A stretch of 64,000 nt of DNA from Clusia tigrina (Eukaryota; Arthropoda; Insecta; Diptera; Clusiidae), in the NCBI GenBank assembly GCA_920105625.2, contig OV050030.1:26134016-26198015 (forward strand), read 5' to 3'. The first letter of the stretch is position 1; every line of letters begins with the position of its first letter. Under the pieces are notes generated by a model. That model was not told the origin of the DNA. It did not search any database and saw only the letters and a program-made list of their open reading frames with translations. Below are positions 12,402-25,316 of the stretch, piece by piece. The position numbers and the translations under genes are program-made.

Positions 12402-13340
12402 CTCTCTACTGCCTGCGTACTTTGCATACTATAGAAGAATATGTCCTTTCTCTCGCCTTCGTTGAAACTGGAGAATCTTTCCACTCAACCGATCATGAGT
12501 CTTGATTATCTGCCGGAGGAGAAGCGCTACAACAAGAACAACATTGTGGCGAAGTGGTGCGCCCCCATTAACGGCAAAATGTACCGCATCGAGTTGGAGC
12601 ACGGCACTACGAGCGGGCGGCGAATGGTTTGGGTGAACGGGAAGGTAAGTGCAGATCTGATAAATATGAGAGGCGAAGAGGAGGACTGATAATGAACAAT
12701 TGTAGGAGGTGCTGCGGCGGGACTGGATGTTCAAATTGGTGGGCGAGGACACGTTCTACATAGATCAGTACCGTTGCATAATCCGCGTGGACCCGGCACC
12801 AGGATTCAGATACGAGTACTTTCTCTTCATCGATGGCAAACCTCTGGAGCAATACACCGAAGAGCAATCGAATAAATATCGTCTGTGGATGACCACTGTG
12901 CACGATGTGGATTATCGCATTATGCTAGAATTGAGTTCGTTGAATTTGTACATCAATGACAAGTTGCGCGAGGAGACGGTTAGTTCAGTGATTGTTATCC
13001 TCTATTTGACACCTACTCCACTTGTATTCTTCAATTGTAATGTGTAGGGCGAGTTTGTCGACGGCGGCACGGACACCAAATTCATCGAGGACAACGTGGA
13101 GTTCACTTTGGAGGCGCGATCAAGTGGCAACAAACGGGAGGGTATTCTCCACACTCTGCTGGCAAATGGAGTCGTCGTGCCAGAGGCTCGAATACGGGAA
13201 ATTATGCACGAGACTTTTTCCATTTCTTCTCTTTCTTAATTTATTTTCTACGGTAGTTGAACTTTTCGCACTTCAAAATTTTATGGAAATTTATGCTGAG
13301 AGAAGAGGATTTGTAACGAAGCAAAATTTTTGAAATAAAC
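12402..13340 (+). CDS. FAIM: FAIM-family protein (Fas apoptotic inhibitory molecule), three coding exons
   Basis: Coding exons are 12441-12644, 12706-12978 and 13048-13239 (stop TAA 13237-13239), about 222 residues. Introns of 61 and 69 nt have GTAAGT/TGTAG and GTTAGT/TGTAG ends, and both fall between codons. The protein carries hallmarks of the FAIM fold: EHGTTSG early, then DWMFKLVGEDTFY, a GFRYEYFLFIDGK strand pair and GEFVDGGT near the C-terminus. In vertebrates FAIM is a small soluble cytosolic protein linked to protection from apoptosis and from stress-induced protein aggregation; its role in flies is inferred. An acceptor (ttcattgcag) at 12392-12401 precedes the first ATG, so an upstream 5' UTR exon is likely. 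ATG 12441 is the first ATG after that acceptor; ATG 12495 (MSLDYLPEEK) is an alternative start giving a length nearer to vertebrate FAIM. An AATAAA lies at 13334-13339. The reading frame is intact and more GC-rich than its surroundings. Confidence 0.93.
13334..13339 (+). terminator. Polyadenylation signal of the FAIM gene
   Basis: AATAAA lies about 95 nt after the stop codon in an AT-rich 3' UTR. It is the only canonical signal between the stop and the start of the repeat array at about 13.37 kb. Confidence 0.65.
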
Positions 13341-13369
13341 CACAAAAAATGTAAAAATTTAGTTTTTAA

Positions 13370-13785
13370 TATCAACTTAAACTCAACTTGGACACAACTT
13401 GAACACAACTTACTAGTCAACTTGAATACAACTTCCTACTCAACTTGAACACAATTTAATCTCAACATGAACACAACGTACTCCACACCTTAACACAATT
13501 GAATACAACTTAATCTCAAGTTGAACACAACTGAATCTCAAGTTGAACACAACTGAATCTCAAGTTGAACACAACCTAATCTCAAGTTGAACACAACTCA
13601 ATCTCAAATTGAACACAAGTTAATCTCAGCATAAGCACAACTGATTCTAAATTTGACCACATTTTAATCTCAATGTGAACACAACTTAATCTCAACCTTT
13701 GAAATTTAATAGGCAGGATATAAAGGCAGGATAAATAGGGGTACTGACAGGTCATTATTTGATTGGTAGACATACAAGTAGACTA
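13370..13785. repeat. Degenerate 22-24 bp tandem repeat, left part
   Basis: Variants of AACTTGAACACAACTTAATC. It begins just after the FAIM poly(A) signal and is interrupted by a retroelement fragment at 13790-14040. Confidence 0.85.
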
Positions 13786-13789
13786 GGGG

Positions 13790-14040
13790 GTACCCCATTA
13801 TGCCCTGTAGGAGCAGTCAAGATATCGAAACAGTGGAACACCTCCTGTGTGGATGCATGGCTCTATAGAGAAAAAGTTTACCCGCCCTTGGATTCACATT
13901 TCTTGCCAGTATTGAGGGTGTTTCCAGGAGAGTTTTGTCAAATCCACAGGATGGTTTAAGGAGGATCGGGAGGTGTGGGGCAAGAGCTGAAGTGGTGCCA
14001 CAATGGGCCTTCAACAGGCCTAAGAGAGTTTAAGGACAGC
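13790..14040 (+). pseudogene. Non-LTR retrotransposon 3'-end fragment inside a satellite
   Basis: From 13806 the frame reads CRSSQDIETVEHLLCGCMAL then a stop; this is the zinc-binding C-terminal tail of an RNase H-bearing non-LTR element with one Cys changed to Ser. GTGGTGCCACAATGGGCCTT follows at about 13993. It interrupts the satellite, whose copies resume after it. Confidence 0.65.
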
Positions 14041-14935
14041 TATTCAACCTAATCTCAACTTGAACACAGCTTAAGCTCAACTTTAAAACAACTTAATCTC
14101 AAATGGAACACAACTTAATCTCAATTTGAACACAATTTAATATCAATTTGACTACAACCAACTAAGTTTGAACCCATTTTAGAACCTATGTGAACACAAT
14201 TTAATCTCAAATTGAACACAACTAAATGTCAACTTGAACACAACTTAAAAGCAAGTTGAACAGAACTTAATCTCAACTTGAACACAACTCAATCTCAATT
14301 TGAACACATTTTAATCTCAATGAGAATACGAATTAATCTCAAATTGATTACAACTTAATCTCAACTTGAACACAACTTAATATTAACTTGAACACAACTT
14401 ACCCACAACTTGAATTCAACTTGAACACAGCTTAAAAGCAAGTTGAACAGAACTTAATCTCAACTTGAACACAACTCAATCTCAATTTGAACACATTTTA
14501 ATCTCAATGAGAATACGAATTAATCTCAAACTGAACGATTTAATCTCAAATTGAATCTTAAATCTCAGCTTAATCTCAACTTCTACACTTAATCTTAATT
14601 TGAACACATTTTAATCTCAATGTGGACGCAACTTAATCTCAACTTGAATACAACTTGCTCTCAATTTGAACACATTTTAATCCCAACATGAACACAATCT
14701 ATATCAAGTTGAACACAACTTAATCTCAATGTAAAACACAACTTAACACAACTTAATATCAACTGGATTACAACTTAATATCTATTTGAATACAGCTTAA
14801 TCTCAATTTGAAAACATATTAAACCCAAGGTGAACACATTTTGATCTCAATGAGGATACAATTTAATCTCAAGTTGAACACAACCTAATCTCGAAGCTAT
14901 ATATAAATTCCCCAACACTTCAACACAACTCCAAT
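14041..14935. repeat. Degenerate 22-24 bp tandem repeat, right part
   Basis: The same family as 13370-13785. A longer block starting TTAAAAGCAAGTTGAACAGA is duplicated at about 14246 and 14432, showing internal segmental duplication. Confidence 0.85.
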
Positions 14936-16499
14936 TTCAATTGAAAATCCCAACTTCTTGAACTAACTTGCACACTAGTGATCCGATCCTGTGAAAATTA
15001 TTCCCATTCACTTGATATCAATCTCTAAAATACGGCAACAGTGCTTCTCAACTCGGTCTACAACTGAAAAAGTTTGTTTTTAAAAAAATGAGTGACTTGG
15101 GAGAGTTACATTGAATATCCGCTTGGGTACTAAGGTTTTCTTAGTATTTTGAGAACATTCCGAATAATAATTCAAGTAAAGTAGGTTGAAGTCAAGTTGA
15201 TAACTGAAGACCCCAGAGAATCCCAATGTCAGTTTTGTTAGAATTGAGCTCAACTTTCAAGGTGCTTCAAATAGTAGTAGTGTTCATTGGGTATATACAG
15301 CATTATCTTTACTATATACTCGTATGTATCAAAAAATTTGTAAAGAATATTCCGGAAAGTTCTGTGGATCAAATCAAATGCCAGCGAAGTCACCACTCAG
15401 CAAATTCTGAAGAAAAATTCAATCAAAAGAATCCTGATTTGCTATTGCCAATTCCACTCTCTGAAAAATATGTGGAACTCTACAGCACCTTGATGACTTC
15501 CATCATGTATGAATCAATAATATTGCTGTCTCTTTTCATCTTGCCGTAGACAATAATAGTGCCTTCTCTTTCGCAGTAATGCCATAAATTGTGGGAGGTT
15601 GTTGGAATGATTTCAAAAGCTGATAACAACCATTAAAACTAGTGCTAATTGGGCGACCCGAGGGTTTCAGCCATTCTACCTACCTACCTACAACAGTTTA
15701 TGTCAACTGTGAAATAGCTGCTGCAATGATAAGAACAATTTCTTATGTTAAGTAAAAAACTGTCAACTATTTCTAGAGAGAAATAACCCAAAAGACAGAC
15801 TTGAAAATGCCATGCAAAATCATAAATTGTATCAATGACGTGGACAATCGTCAACGGTGCTTCCTAAAATACTGAAAATGGTCCTGATGAAGAATTTAGC
15901 ACTCTACGTACGCAGAGCTTCAGAGGTTGTTCGGGTTGTTTCATTATTCATGAAACATGAATACACATCAAATTCCAATTATAAGCATTCCTTGGCGATT
16001 TTGCTTTATCCTTCTCTATAATGGTATAACTTATTTATAATATGGTATTAGTGATATGTCATTAGTGAAGATGTCATTGATGATGCCGTTTCTTTCTGTC
16101 TCAAACTAAGAGGTACAAACGATGAAACAGTCCGGGGGAGATATCGTCAGTAGAACTATTTCCTCGCAGAGATGGTCAACATTCTGAAATGTGTAGGAAT
16201 CATCTCGAAAGCAACCAAAACTATGAAGAATAGTATCAGCTGAGACAGTTCAGTTCACTTGTGATTTGAAAGCGGCAGCGATAAGATTGATTTATAAGTC
16301 AAATTTAAGCTTGTGAAACCTCGTTCAGATGTAAACAATCCTTTAATGGCGCTCGTTGTTTTTTCTTGTCTGAAAACTTCGCCTCAGTAAAAAATATCTT
16401 TCGTTCGTGGCAATTTACGGCAGCTGATTTTTTAAGTTCTTCGGAGTGGTTTCGGTGGTCACAACAAAGCTTTAATCTACTTGCTGTCGTCTTTGGTGA
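14936..16499. other. No gene seen
   Basis: AT-rich; a 107-codon + strand frame (15226-15549) has no recognisable domain. A CTACCTACCTACC retroelement-end motif occurs near 15680. Confidence 0.5.
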
Positions 16500-16985
16500 A
16501 GCACCATCCAGTCGTGATCACTTTAGAACGAGTACCGTGAAACCGATCGGAGTGTTCGAGAGAAACATTCTTCGAAGGTCCTATATGCGTTTGCGGACAG
16601 TATCGAATCAGATAGAACGCCGAGCTGTATCGTGGTATAGATCGACTTGGACATAGTGCAACGCATTAAAAAACATTGGCTGCGCTGGCTAGATGACGTC
16701 GCGCGAATGGATGAAAGTGCTTCAGCCAAAAAAGTTTTTTAATCGATGCCACCGGGTAAGCGACGCAGAAGGGGAACACCACCAATGGAAGGACCAAATT
16801 CAGGAAGACCTGTCTCCAATCGGTATTTCCAACTGGTTGCACTCGGTGTTTCCAACTGGTTTCTCTTGGTATTTCCAACTGGTTTCACTCGGAGTTTCCA
16901 ACTGGCTTCAGCGTGCGCTTAGAAGATACAACTGTCGAAGGCTAACAGCTCGGCAATGATCAACAATGGTTGTCTGCCAATGATG
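16500..16985 (+). pseudogene. C-terminal end of a non-LTR (RTE-like) retrotransposon, broken
   Basis: Successive frames give FERNILRR, then RIKKHWLRWLDDVARMDESA, SAKKVF and WKDQIQEDL, the familiar C-terminal tail of fly non-LTR polyproteins (LRWLGHVARM type). Frameshifts and a stop break it. It ends in a GATGATGATG-type microsatellite, typical of RTE-like 3' ends. A 23-bp expansion sits inside the frame (next entry). Confidence 0.7.
16820..16915 (+). repeat. 23-bp expansion (x4) inside the retroelement frame
   Basis: TTTCCAACTGG recurs at 16826, 16849, 16872 and 16895. The unit matches the coding segment for IGISNW, so it arose by local duplication within the dead element; 23 bp is not a multiple of three. 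Confidence 0.8.
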
Positions 16986-17139
16986 ATGATGGATGATGAT
17001 GATGGATGATAATGATTATAACAAACTCTGCTGTAACTAACTTCGGAGCTGTAACTAAGCTTCGGAACTAACTCGGACACATTTCTATTTTAATTTAGTA
17101 CAAAGCGATCCTCGACCTTGTATAAGTCCTCTATTATTA

Positions 17140-17700
17140 TTGTTCAAACATGTTCCACTACCTTTCATTATGTTCCAGTACTTTTCACTATGTTCCAGTA
17201 CCTTTTCATTATGTTCCAGTACATTTTCATTATGTTCCAGTACCTTTTCATTATGTTCCAGTACCTTTTCATTATGTTCCAGTACATTTTCATTATGTTC
17301 CAGTACTTTTCACTATGTTTCAGGACCTTTTCATTATGTTCCAGTACCTTTTCATTATGTTCTACTACCTTTCACTATGTTCCAGTGTATTTCATTATGT
17401 TCCAGTACTTTTCCCCATGTTCCACTACTTTTCACTGTTTCAGTACCTTTTCATTATGCTCCAGTAGCTTTGACTATGTTCCACTACCTTTCATCACTAT
17501 GTTCCATTACCCTTCACTATGTTTCAGTACATTTTACTACGTTTCACTATGTTCCACTACTTTTCACTACGTTCCAGTGCCATTCCCTATGTTCCAGTAC
17601 CTTTCACTACGTTCCAGTACCTTTGCATTATGTTCCAGTACCTTTTCCACTATGTTTCACTATGTTCCACTACGTTTTACTATGTTCCACTATATTTGTT
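17140..17700. repeat. About 22-23 bp minisatellite
   Basis: Variants of TATGTTCCAGTACCTTTTCA. It yields overlapping 100-220 codon frames in several frames, which are artefacts. Confidence 0.9.
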
Positions 17701-18397
17701 CACTTTTTTATTATTTTATATTTAATCGCATTTAATGTGTGTGAATGCAAAAATTGCATCTTCTTGTGCATAAAAAATGTTTCCATAATTATATATAATT
17801 TATTTATTTGTTAATTTTTATTTTTACAACTTTTACTTTTGATTAATATCTAAATACATAAAACATTTAAACGAGCTGCAATGTCGTCAATCATAAAATA
17901 ATGTAAAATGTAAAAAAAGGTGTGTATAAATTTATATTTAACAATCTATGCACGAATAATGCATTGCAATTTAAAATATGTTCTAATAAAGTAACAAACA
18001 ACACTTTCACATTTCATTTTAAAGAAACCGAGTACAATTTTAAAGCATTAACACATTTTTTTTTACTGAATCATACAAAATAAATCCAAACATAAATAAG
18101 TTTCAAGGAAGTACATAAAACAGGTTCCACAATTATTCATTACCATAATTAGCTGCATTTTTATTTTAATTAATGTTCACTTAATACATAATAATTTTTT
18201 AAGTGTGTTGTTGCAATAAATATTTCGTTTTTTTTTGTTTTTTTTTTTAATTATATTAAATTTATGTTACTCAATCTTAAACAGTGTTTAATAAAATGTT
18301 TTATTTTTAGAATTTTTATGTTCGTATTATTTAAACTTATATTGCTAACTTTGCGTTTATGTTTAACAATTTTATTTTAAAATTTACACTTAGTAAT

Positions 18398-18430
<33 letters not shown>

Positions 18431-20149
18431 TAAAACACAAAATGTATTTGAAAACAAATAGTTGCTTCTTCTTTTTGTAGTAAGTACGTGAGAATGTTTC
18501 GAAGTTGAACATAAAACATAATTATAAATCATTTAGTAAATTGGAATAATACGTGAATACAGTTAATAACACATTTGAGACGGATTATAAATGAAACGCA
18601 AAACAAAAGAATACTTGACAAGGGTGCCATAGCATAAATAAACATACACACACACATGTACAGTATAAAAAACGTGGTGATATTTTAAACTTAGTTTTAG
18701 TGTCGGTTTAGTTTCGAATAAAACAATTATAGCGCTTCTGTATGGAGAATTTAGTAGTCGAGAATTAATTATTAAAAGCTTTTAAGCTCAAGAAAGTTGA
18801 AAGTTTTAAGTGCTGAACATAAAATGAAAGCTTGGATCTTCGATTAACAAAAATTATAATTAAAATACACAAATTCTAAAAAATTGATGTCCATTCAACA
18901 AACATAAAAAAATGTGTTTAATGAACAAAATTAGAAAAAATTTATAATTTAATAAAAACACAAATTATTTCAGAAAACACAAATTATTTAAGAAAACATA
19001 AAATTATTTAAGAAAACACATATTATTTCAGAAAACACAAATTATTTAAAGAAAAATGCAATATATTTAATAAAATACTAATTATTAAAAAAAAAAAAAC
19101 AAATTATTGAAAACCGAACTTATTAAAAAAAAAACACACAATTTAGTTCAAAAATGTTTTACTTAGAAAAAATAAATTATTTAAAAAAATAAATTATTAA
19201 AAAAAGGTTTTTTTAAGAAACAAAATTTATTTGATAAAATCAAATGTATCAAATAATCTAAAAAAAATACTTTACTTTCGGAAGAAACTTGAATTTTTTC
19301 AACAAAATTTAAAAACAAGCCTTTATACCACAAATTTTTAAAAAAATTGGTGTTTATTCCACAAAATTTCAAAAAATTACTATTCTTAATTCATCCAAAT
19401 TGAAAACCACAATTTCTTCTTTAATAATAAAAGAAAATAAATAAATAGCAAAAAAAAAATTTCAGAAAAAATTTAAGCAAAATTGTTTTACGAAAAAAAA
19501 AAGTATTTAATTAAAAAAATACAAAAAATGTGTTTATTAAAAAAGATGTGTTTAGGAAAAAAAAATGTATTTACTTGAAAAAATTTTATTTCACAAAGAA
19601 TTTCATTTAATTCATGAAAAAAATTAATATAGCAAAAATATATATATTTACATATAACATATTTATATTATATAAGTATATAATATATATTTATATATTA
19701 CATATTTATATAATATTATATATTTAATAATTTATATTTATATATTTATTATTAATTATTATATATATTTATATATATTATATTTTTCTCATGCAGAGTT
19801 TCTCTATTGCCTTACCCATAATCTGTAAAGTACTCTAGGGGTAGTATTTTGGATGTATGTGCCAAATGAAACCATTGACAAAGCAGGGATTATGTGTAAT
19901 TGCAATTAATAAAACAGCGGTAGCTACAAACTTGCTCTGAATAAATAATAATTTCGTTTACCTTTTCGTTTCTAAGGTATCTAGTTTTCTGCTGGGTTCA
20001 TTCACTTTTGTGTACTTATCTGTTGGGATTATTGCAACTTTTATGAATTTGATTAAAGATGCTCGTCAGATAATTAAATCGCTCATTTACATATAATTGA
20101 AGATGAAAGTATAAAGGAGACTATATAATTTTTAGCTTAATGCCAAGAT
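17701..20149. other. Very AT-rich stretch with A-runs; no gene
   Basis: Mostly A/T, with ATA and AAT tracts (18395-18428, 19640-19790) and a weak AAAACACAAATTATTT repeat (18955-19060). It could include distal 3' UTR of a - strand transcript, but nothing fixes that. Confidence 0.5.
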
Positions 20150-21425
20150 ATGAACAGAGTATTCAGCGTAGAAAGTTTTTAACAGTCTACCTACTTTTTA
20201 ACAGAGTGGCACCAGCTTAGCACAGTGTTAACTTTTTCCGCAGAACAAAATTTTTTTAGCAAGTGCTAAATTATTAACAGAGAATTAAGGTGTTAACAGT
20301 GTTGCAAGTTTTTAACAGACTGGTAAAATTTTAACAGAGTACTAAGCTTTTAATAGAGAACTACGATTCTAACGGAATAGTAGGTTTTTAACAGACCACT
20401 AAGTGTTTAACAGAGTACTAAGTTTTTAACAGAGTGGTACCACTTAACACAGTGTTCAGTTTTTCCACAGAACAAAATTTTTTTAGCATAGTGCTAAGGT
20501 TTTAACAGAGTAGCAAATTTTTAACAGACTAGTAAATTTTTAGCAGAGTAGTTAGTTTTCTAACAAAGTAGCAAGTTTTTAATTGAGTATGACCTTTTTA
20601 ACAGACTGGTAAGTTGTTAACAGACTACTAAGTTTTTAACAGAGCGGTACCACTTAACACATGTTCAGTTTTTCCACAGAACAAAATTATGTTAGCATAG
20701 TGTTAACAGATTGAAACCATCTAAATATATAGCTAAGTTTTTCCACAGTAATACATTATTTAGAATAGTGCTGACTTTTCACCACAGCGTTGTTTTTGTA
20801 TAAGTACACATTTTTTTAGCACAACACTAAGTTTTTGAACGATGTGATTAGTTTTTAGCACGATGCTAAATTTTTAGCTTAGTGTTCAGTTTTAACAGAG
20901 TTCGAAAATCATACCCCACTGTTAAATTTATAACACACTGATAACATTTTAACATACTGTAACATTTTACCACAGTGCGAACTTTTTAACAATTTGCTAA
21001 CTTTTTAACACAGTGATAAGTTTTTAACAATGTACTAAATCTTTCTTTTAAACAATGTACTAAATTTTGAACACAGTGGCACTTTTCAACACAGCCTACG
21101 TTTTTAACACAGAACCAAGGTTTCAATACATTGTTAAGTTTTTCATGTAATAATCCTAGCACAATTCTAAACTCTTAACACAGTGCTAAATTCTTAACAC
21201 AGTACTAAATTCTTAACACAGTGCTAAGTTTTTAAAACAGTGCTAAATTCTTAACACAGAGCTAATTCTTAACACAGTGCTAAGGTCTTAACAGAGTACT
21301 GAGTTTTTTAACATAGTGCTAAGTATTTAACATTATGCTAAGCTTTTAGCTTAGTGTTAAGTTTTAAACGGAGTCCTAAAGTGTCAACACAATGCTAATT
21401 TTTGAAAACAGTGCTGAGAAATGCG
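20150..21425. repeat. Degenerate about 20-bp repeat (TTTTAACAGAGTGCTAAG type)
   Basis: Dozens of diverged copies of TTTTTAACACAGTGCTAAG; a small satellite patch of the same family recurs at 21905-21975. Confidence 0.8.
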
Positions 21426-23364
21426 TTTTAGGAATAGATTTAAAGACTGATTATGCATAATATGGAGTAAATTAGTATCAAGTAAAGATGCTGTAAGAAA
21501 AAAGGACAACTACATATATAAAGCAACGTAAACAAAAAGAAAAAGAGTGAATATCATAATCACAAATAAAAAAATAATATGAAATTGCCCCCATTGCATT
21601 TTTCGTCACTAACAGTTGATTTCTTAAACTTGAAGTAACATGATGTAAGAAATATATTATTTTTACAGAATATAACATCATTTTACATTATGTTACTTTA
21701 CATTATGTTACTAAACGTTACTTCATTCCACAAACATTCTTGGTGCATTTCTCATAACAGAATTTTGTTTCACTGTTCTTACTCCACATTATTTTAGTTT
21801 AGAGCATGCATAATTTGACCTTTATCATCCAAAAACAGTGCCACGTTCCAAAAATAGTATCACAACTATCAGTGAACTTTCAGAGTAAGGTATTAGATAC
21901 AAAGGTAAGTTCTAAGCACAGTGCTAAGTTCTAAACACACTGCTAAGTTCTAAACACAGTGCTAATTTCTAAACTCGGATCAAAACATACATTTATAGTT
22001 GGACTTTTAATATAAAATGGATAACTACTAAAAACCGCATACAGAAGTTAGGTCGCGCCAAGGTAATTAATGAAATGAAAATGTGTAATAACCAAGTTCA
22101 AATTGAAATATCATTATTTTCTCACCATATATATTATATATTAACTTTAGTCACATTAATCTCATTACACTCTTAATCTGGTGATTTTATTATAGTACTA
22201 TTCTTTAGTTTTAATAGCTAAAACTGTCATTTTAAAAACTCTTAGTTACGTTGCTCAATTACTATACTACGAAGGAATATGTTAAATTTTAGTACAGATT
22301 CTCATTTTTTCCTTTTTAGTTGTTTTTATAGTTTTAGCAAATGTCCGATTGCTAATTTCTTTACAATTACGATTAGTTTAATTTCAGTTATCATTTAAAA
22401 TTGTGTATATTTATAGAAGTATATTATTCTTTAATGTTTTAATTATCGACAAAAAATGTGTTAAAGGCGTTGTATTAATTATTGACTCAAATTTAAAGGA
22501 AAGTTCAGAAAACGTATCCACCACAAAGTAAGTGGTAAGTGAAGGTACTGACTTCACAAACTATGAATCGTGTACTAAAAAGTAATGTAGTCGGGATCAG
22601 GGTCGAAAGTAACAGATTCGGTAAAATATATGGGATGAACTGTTGGACCAGACGTTGTGTTAGAAATGCGTCCAACCAGTTCCCGTCAGGCTGAAAACTT
22701 TCGCTACTTTTTATGAAATTTAGTTCTCCGTGTACTAAAAATGAGTCCAGAAATGTGGCAATAGATTAGTTTACAGTGGAAGAATATCAAAGACCACAAA
22801 TAAGGTGGAGCAAGGAAGTAGAGATCAATTTTCCGTATTTACTAATTTAGACTTTATTTGAGTATATTTTTCTAAATCGTGTGTTTTAATTCGAACTGTT
22901 TAAATTGTAAAAAAGTGCTTTGTTTTTGCTAAAAGTGCTTTACGTTGCTTTTGCTAATATACTCGATATTCTGCGTGTAGGTGTGGGTGTGGGTGTTGGT
23001 GTGTGTGTATGTGTGTTGTATTTGTAAAATTGCTTATAATGCTACCACAATAAAATTACTTTAAAATTACAATTATTCCTTATACTTTCTTCTTAACTCA
23101 TCTTTTGTTTTATGCCTTTTTTTCTTATTTTTGTTTTTGTTTTTGTTTTGCTTTGTGACTTCGGTTTATATATCGTTTTTATTTGTGGGTGTAAAAAAAA
23201 ACAGCCAGTTTTTTCTTTCCTTTTTTTCTTATGTTTTCTTCATAGTACGAGAGAGAGAGAGTAAGAGAGAGAGAGAAACACGCCAGCAAAATTTGCTCAG
23301 GGACATTTTTTGCCGTTTCTCAACTCTTTTGCGTGCGTTTGCGTGTAATTTTACTTGGTAATTA
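21426..23364. other. No gene seen
   Basis: AT-rich with GT and GA microsatellites (22978-23020 and 23248-23275). It may be 3' UTR of the candidate exon at 23365-23580. Confidence 0.45.
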
Positions 23365-23580
23365 TTAATTCAATGGAAGGCAAAACATGTGCTGCAGTAG
23401 ACTTTTGTTATTATTTGCATTATGATTATGATTATTATTGTTACCATTATGATGATGATTATTACGATAATTCATGCTGTTTGTTACGTTATTGTTGGAT
23501 GTTGTTGGAGGTGCATGCAAATGTAGAATACTTAAATCGTCAGCAACGGAATCGTAGTCACTGGAATCTTCTCCATATAA
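23365..23580 (-). CDS. Candidate distal terminal exon
   Basis: After a good acceptor (CTCTTTTGCAG) a 72-codon frame including the stop runs LYGEDSSDYDSVADDLSILH, then HLHAPPTTSNNN, then an Asn/His-rich tract, ending FCLPLN and TAA (23367-23365). The acidic Ser/Tyr/Asp start looks protein-like; the Asn/His part comes from a repeated trinucleotide tract. In phase 0 it can follow the kinase exon ending DWEM or the microexon pair. Joined after exon B (phase 2) it would instead give a short different tail. It lies about 4 kb beyond the usual aPKC stop. It may be an alternative 3' exon of aPKC or of an undetected gene. Confidence 0.35.
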   Translation of the reverse strand, partial: LYGEDSSDYDSVADDLSILHLHAPPTTSNNNVTNSMNYRNNHHHNGNNNNHNHNANNNKSLLQHMFCLPLN

Positions 23581-24013
23581 CTGCAAAAGAGAAAGCACAA
23601 TTAATACAAATATCTTCATATTTAAAGTATCATAGACATATGGCTAAGGATACTCTTATTTCCTAGAAGATTCCGAAGTACTATTCGTCAATTTTCATAT
23701 TATATATAAACAACTTTTACTTTTGTAATGATCACTATTTGACAATAGTGGATTCTTCTCCTCCTTATACACCACTTTAATTTTAATACAAACCATCATT
23801 TTATATTGAATAATATTTTCTTATACTCTATCAAGCAAAAATATATGGAAATGTTGTATACACACATGTACGATCCCTAGAACCTAAGGCTGGCTTAAAC
23901 CGATTTTGTTCGGTTTTTCAGAATTAAATAGGTTTCACTCATGGTTGACTATATATAATCACCGGTTTAAATCACCACGACCAAAAAAAAGTTACAAAAC
24001 AAAACTCACGGAT

Positions 24014-25316
24014 GAGAGGGGTACTATTTATATTTCGGGAATAGCAAATAATAACAAACATTTTTAAATGAAAATGGTTTTATTGTTTTTCAAAATATTC
24101 CCCTTGATGATCAATACACTTTAGCATTCGTTCAAACCATTTGTCAAAGCAGTTTTTCCATTCCTCTTGAGACACCTCCAAAACATGATTTTTGAACGCT
24201 TCAACTGCTTCTTCCGCGCTCGTAAATCGTTGACCACGCAGTTTACCTTTGATATTCAGGAACAAGAAGAAGTCATTGGGTGCCAAATCAGGAATTACGG
24301 AGGATGAGTCATCAATTCGATGTTTTGGCTGCTCAAAAATTCACCTGTTTGACGAGATGAGTGAGAGCTCGCATTGTCATGATGAAGAATGATTCGTCTT
24401 TGGAGGTTGGTTTCACAAATTTCTCCGAAGACTTTCGGCAAACAAATGGTCGTGTATCATTCAGAATTGACCGCCCTACGTTGCTCAAGCGGAACAGTGG
24501 CCACATGACCCATTCGGCCGAAGAAACAGGCGACCATTTGCTTCGCTGTGCTTCTTCCACGAACAACTTTTGTTGGATTTAGTTCATCGTGGAATATCCA
24601 CACGGTCGATTGTTGTTTTGTTTCCGGCTCATACTTATATATCCATGATTCGTCACCTGTCACGATTTTATACACGTCTTTTGAAGCACCACGGTCGAAC
24701 TTTTTAATCATTTCCTTACACCAATTGACACGAGCCTCTTTTTGAGCGACTGTCCAATTGTGACCCCAACGCGAACAAATCTTTTTTACAGCCAAATGTT
24801 CATGCAATGTTGAATGTATGGAAGTGGAAGTAGTGCCCAAGTAATGGAAGTAGAAGTAGTATCCTCTATCTCACGATATGTCACATGACGATCTTGCATT
24901 ATCAGTTCACGCACTGCATCGGTTTTTTGTGGCACAACAACCGATTTTGGACGACCTTGACGGAGTACGTCGGCGCCTGAACTACGACCACGATTGAATT
25001 CACTATACCAGCGATATACTGTGGTTTTTATGTTGCTTTATCGCCATACAAAGAACTGACTCCACACATTCTTGTTGAGATAATCCACGTCGAAAGTTGT
25101 GAAAAATAGTCCAACGAAAACCTTCTCTTGAAATTTCCATTTTTTGGCCAAATTGCTTTTCTTAACTCACTGTAAACAAAACAAATAGCACTTGTACATC
25201 AACACGTTGTGAGTACGTTTATGCTAGAAAATGTCAATCTTTATTATGGTGTTGCCAGATTTTAGCTATTGACATTAGTGTTGCCAGTTCCCGAAATATA
25301 AATAGTACCCCTCGTA
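24014..25316 (-). mobile_element. Mariner-family transposon, nearly full length, inactive
   Basis: Inverted repeats of 26 bp at 24016-24041 and 25288-25313 (GAGGGGTACTATTTATATTT...) bound a - strand transposase relic. The start is MEISREGFRW near 25143, followed by frameshifts. The first catalytic region reads GDESWIYKYEPETKQQ (about 24650) and the second HHDNASSHSSRQTG (about 24370). PPY in the PPYSPDLAP block is followed by an indel/stop near 24300, and the C-terminal part resumes as APNDFFLFLNIKGKLRGQRF. At least two frameshifts and a stop show it is dead. It lies between the aPKC end and the candidate distal exon's upstream side. Confidence 0.88.

Noticed and set aside
12161..12903. - strand frames overlapping FAIM
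   Set aside because: They are antisense shadows; the + strand has three phase-consistent exons with FAIM motifs.
17118..17814. Three overlapping + strand frames of 105-224 codons
   Set aside because: They arise in all three frames from a 22-23 bp minisatellite.
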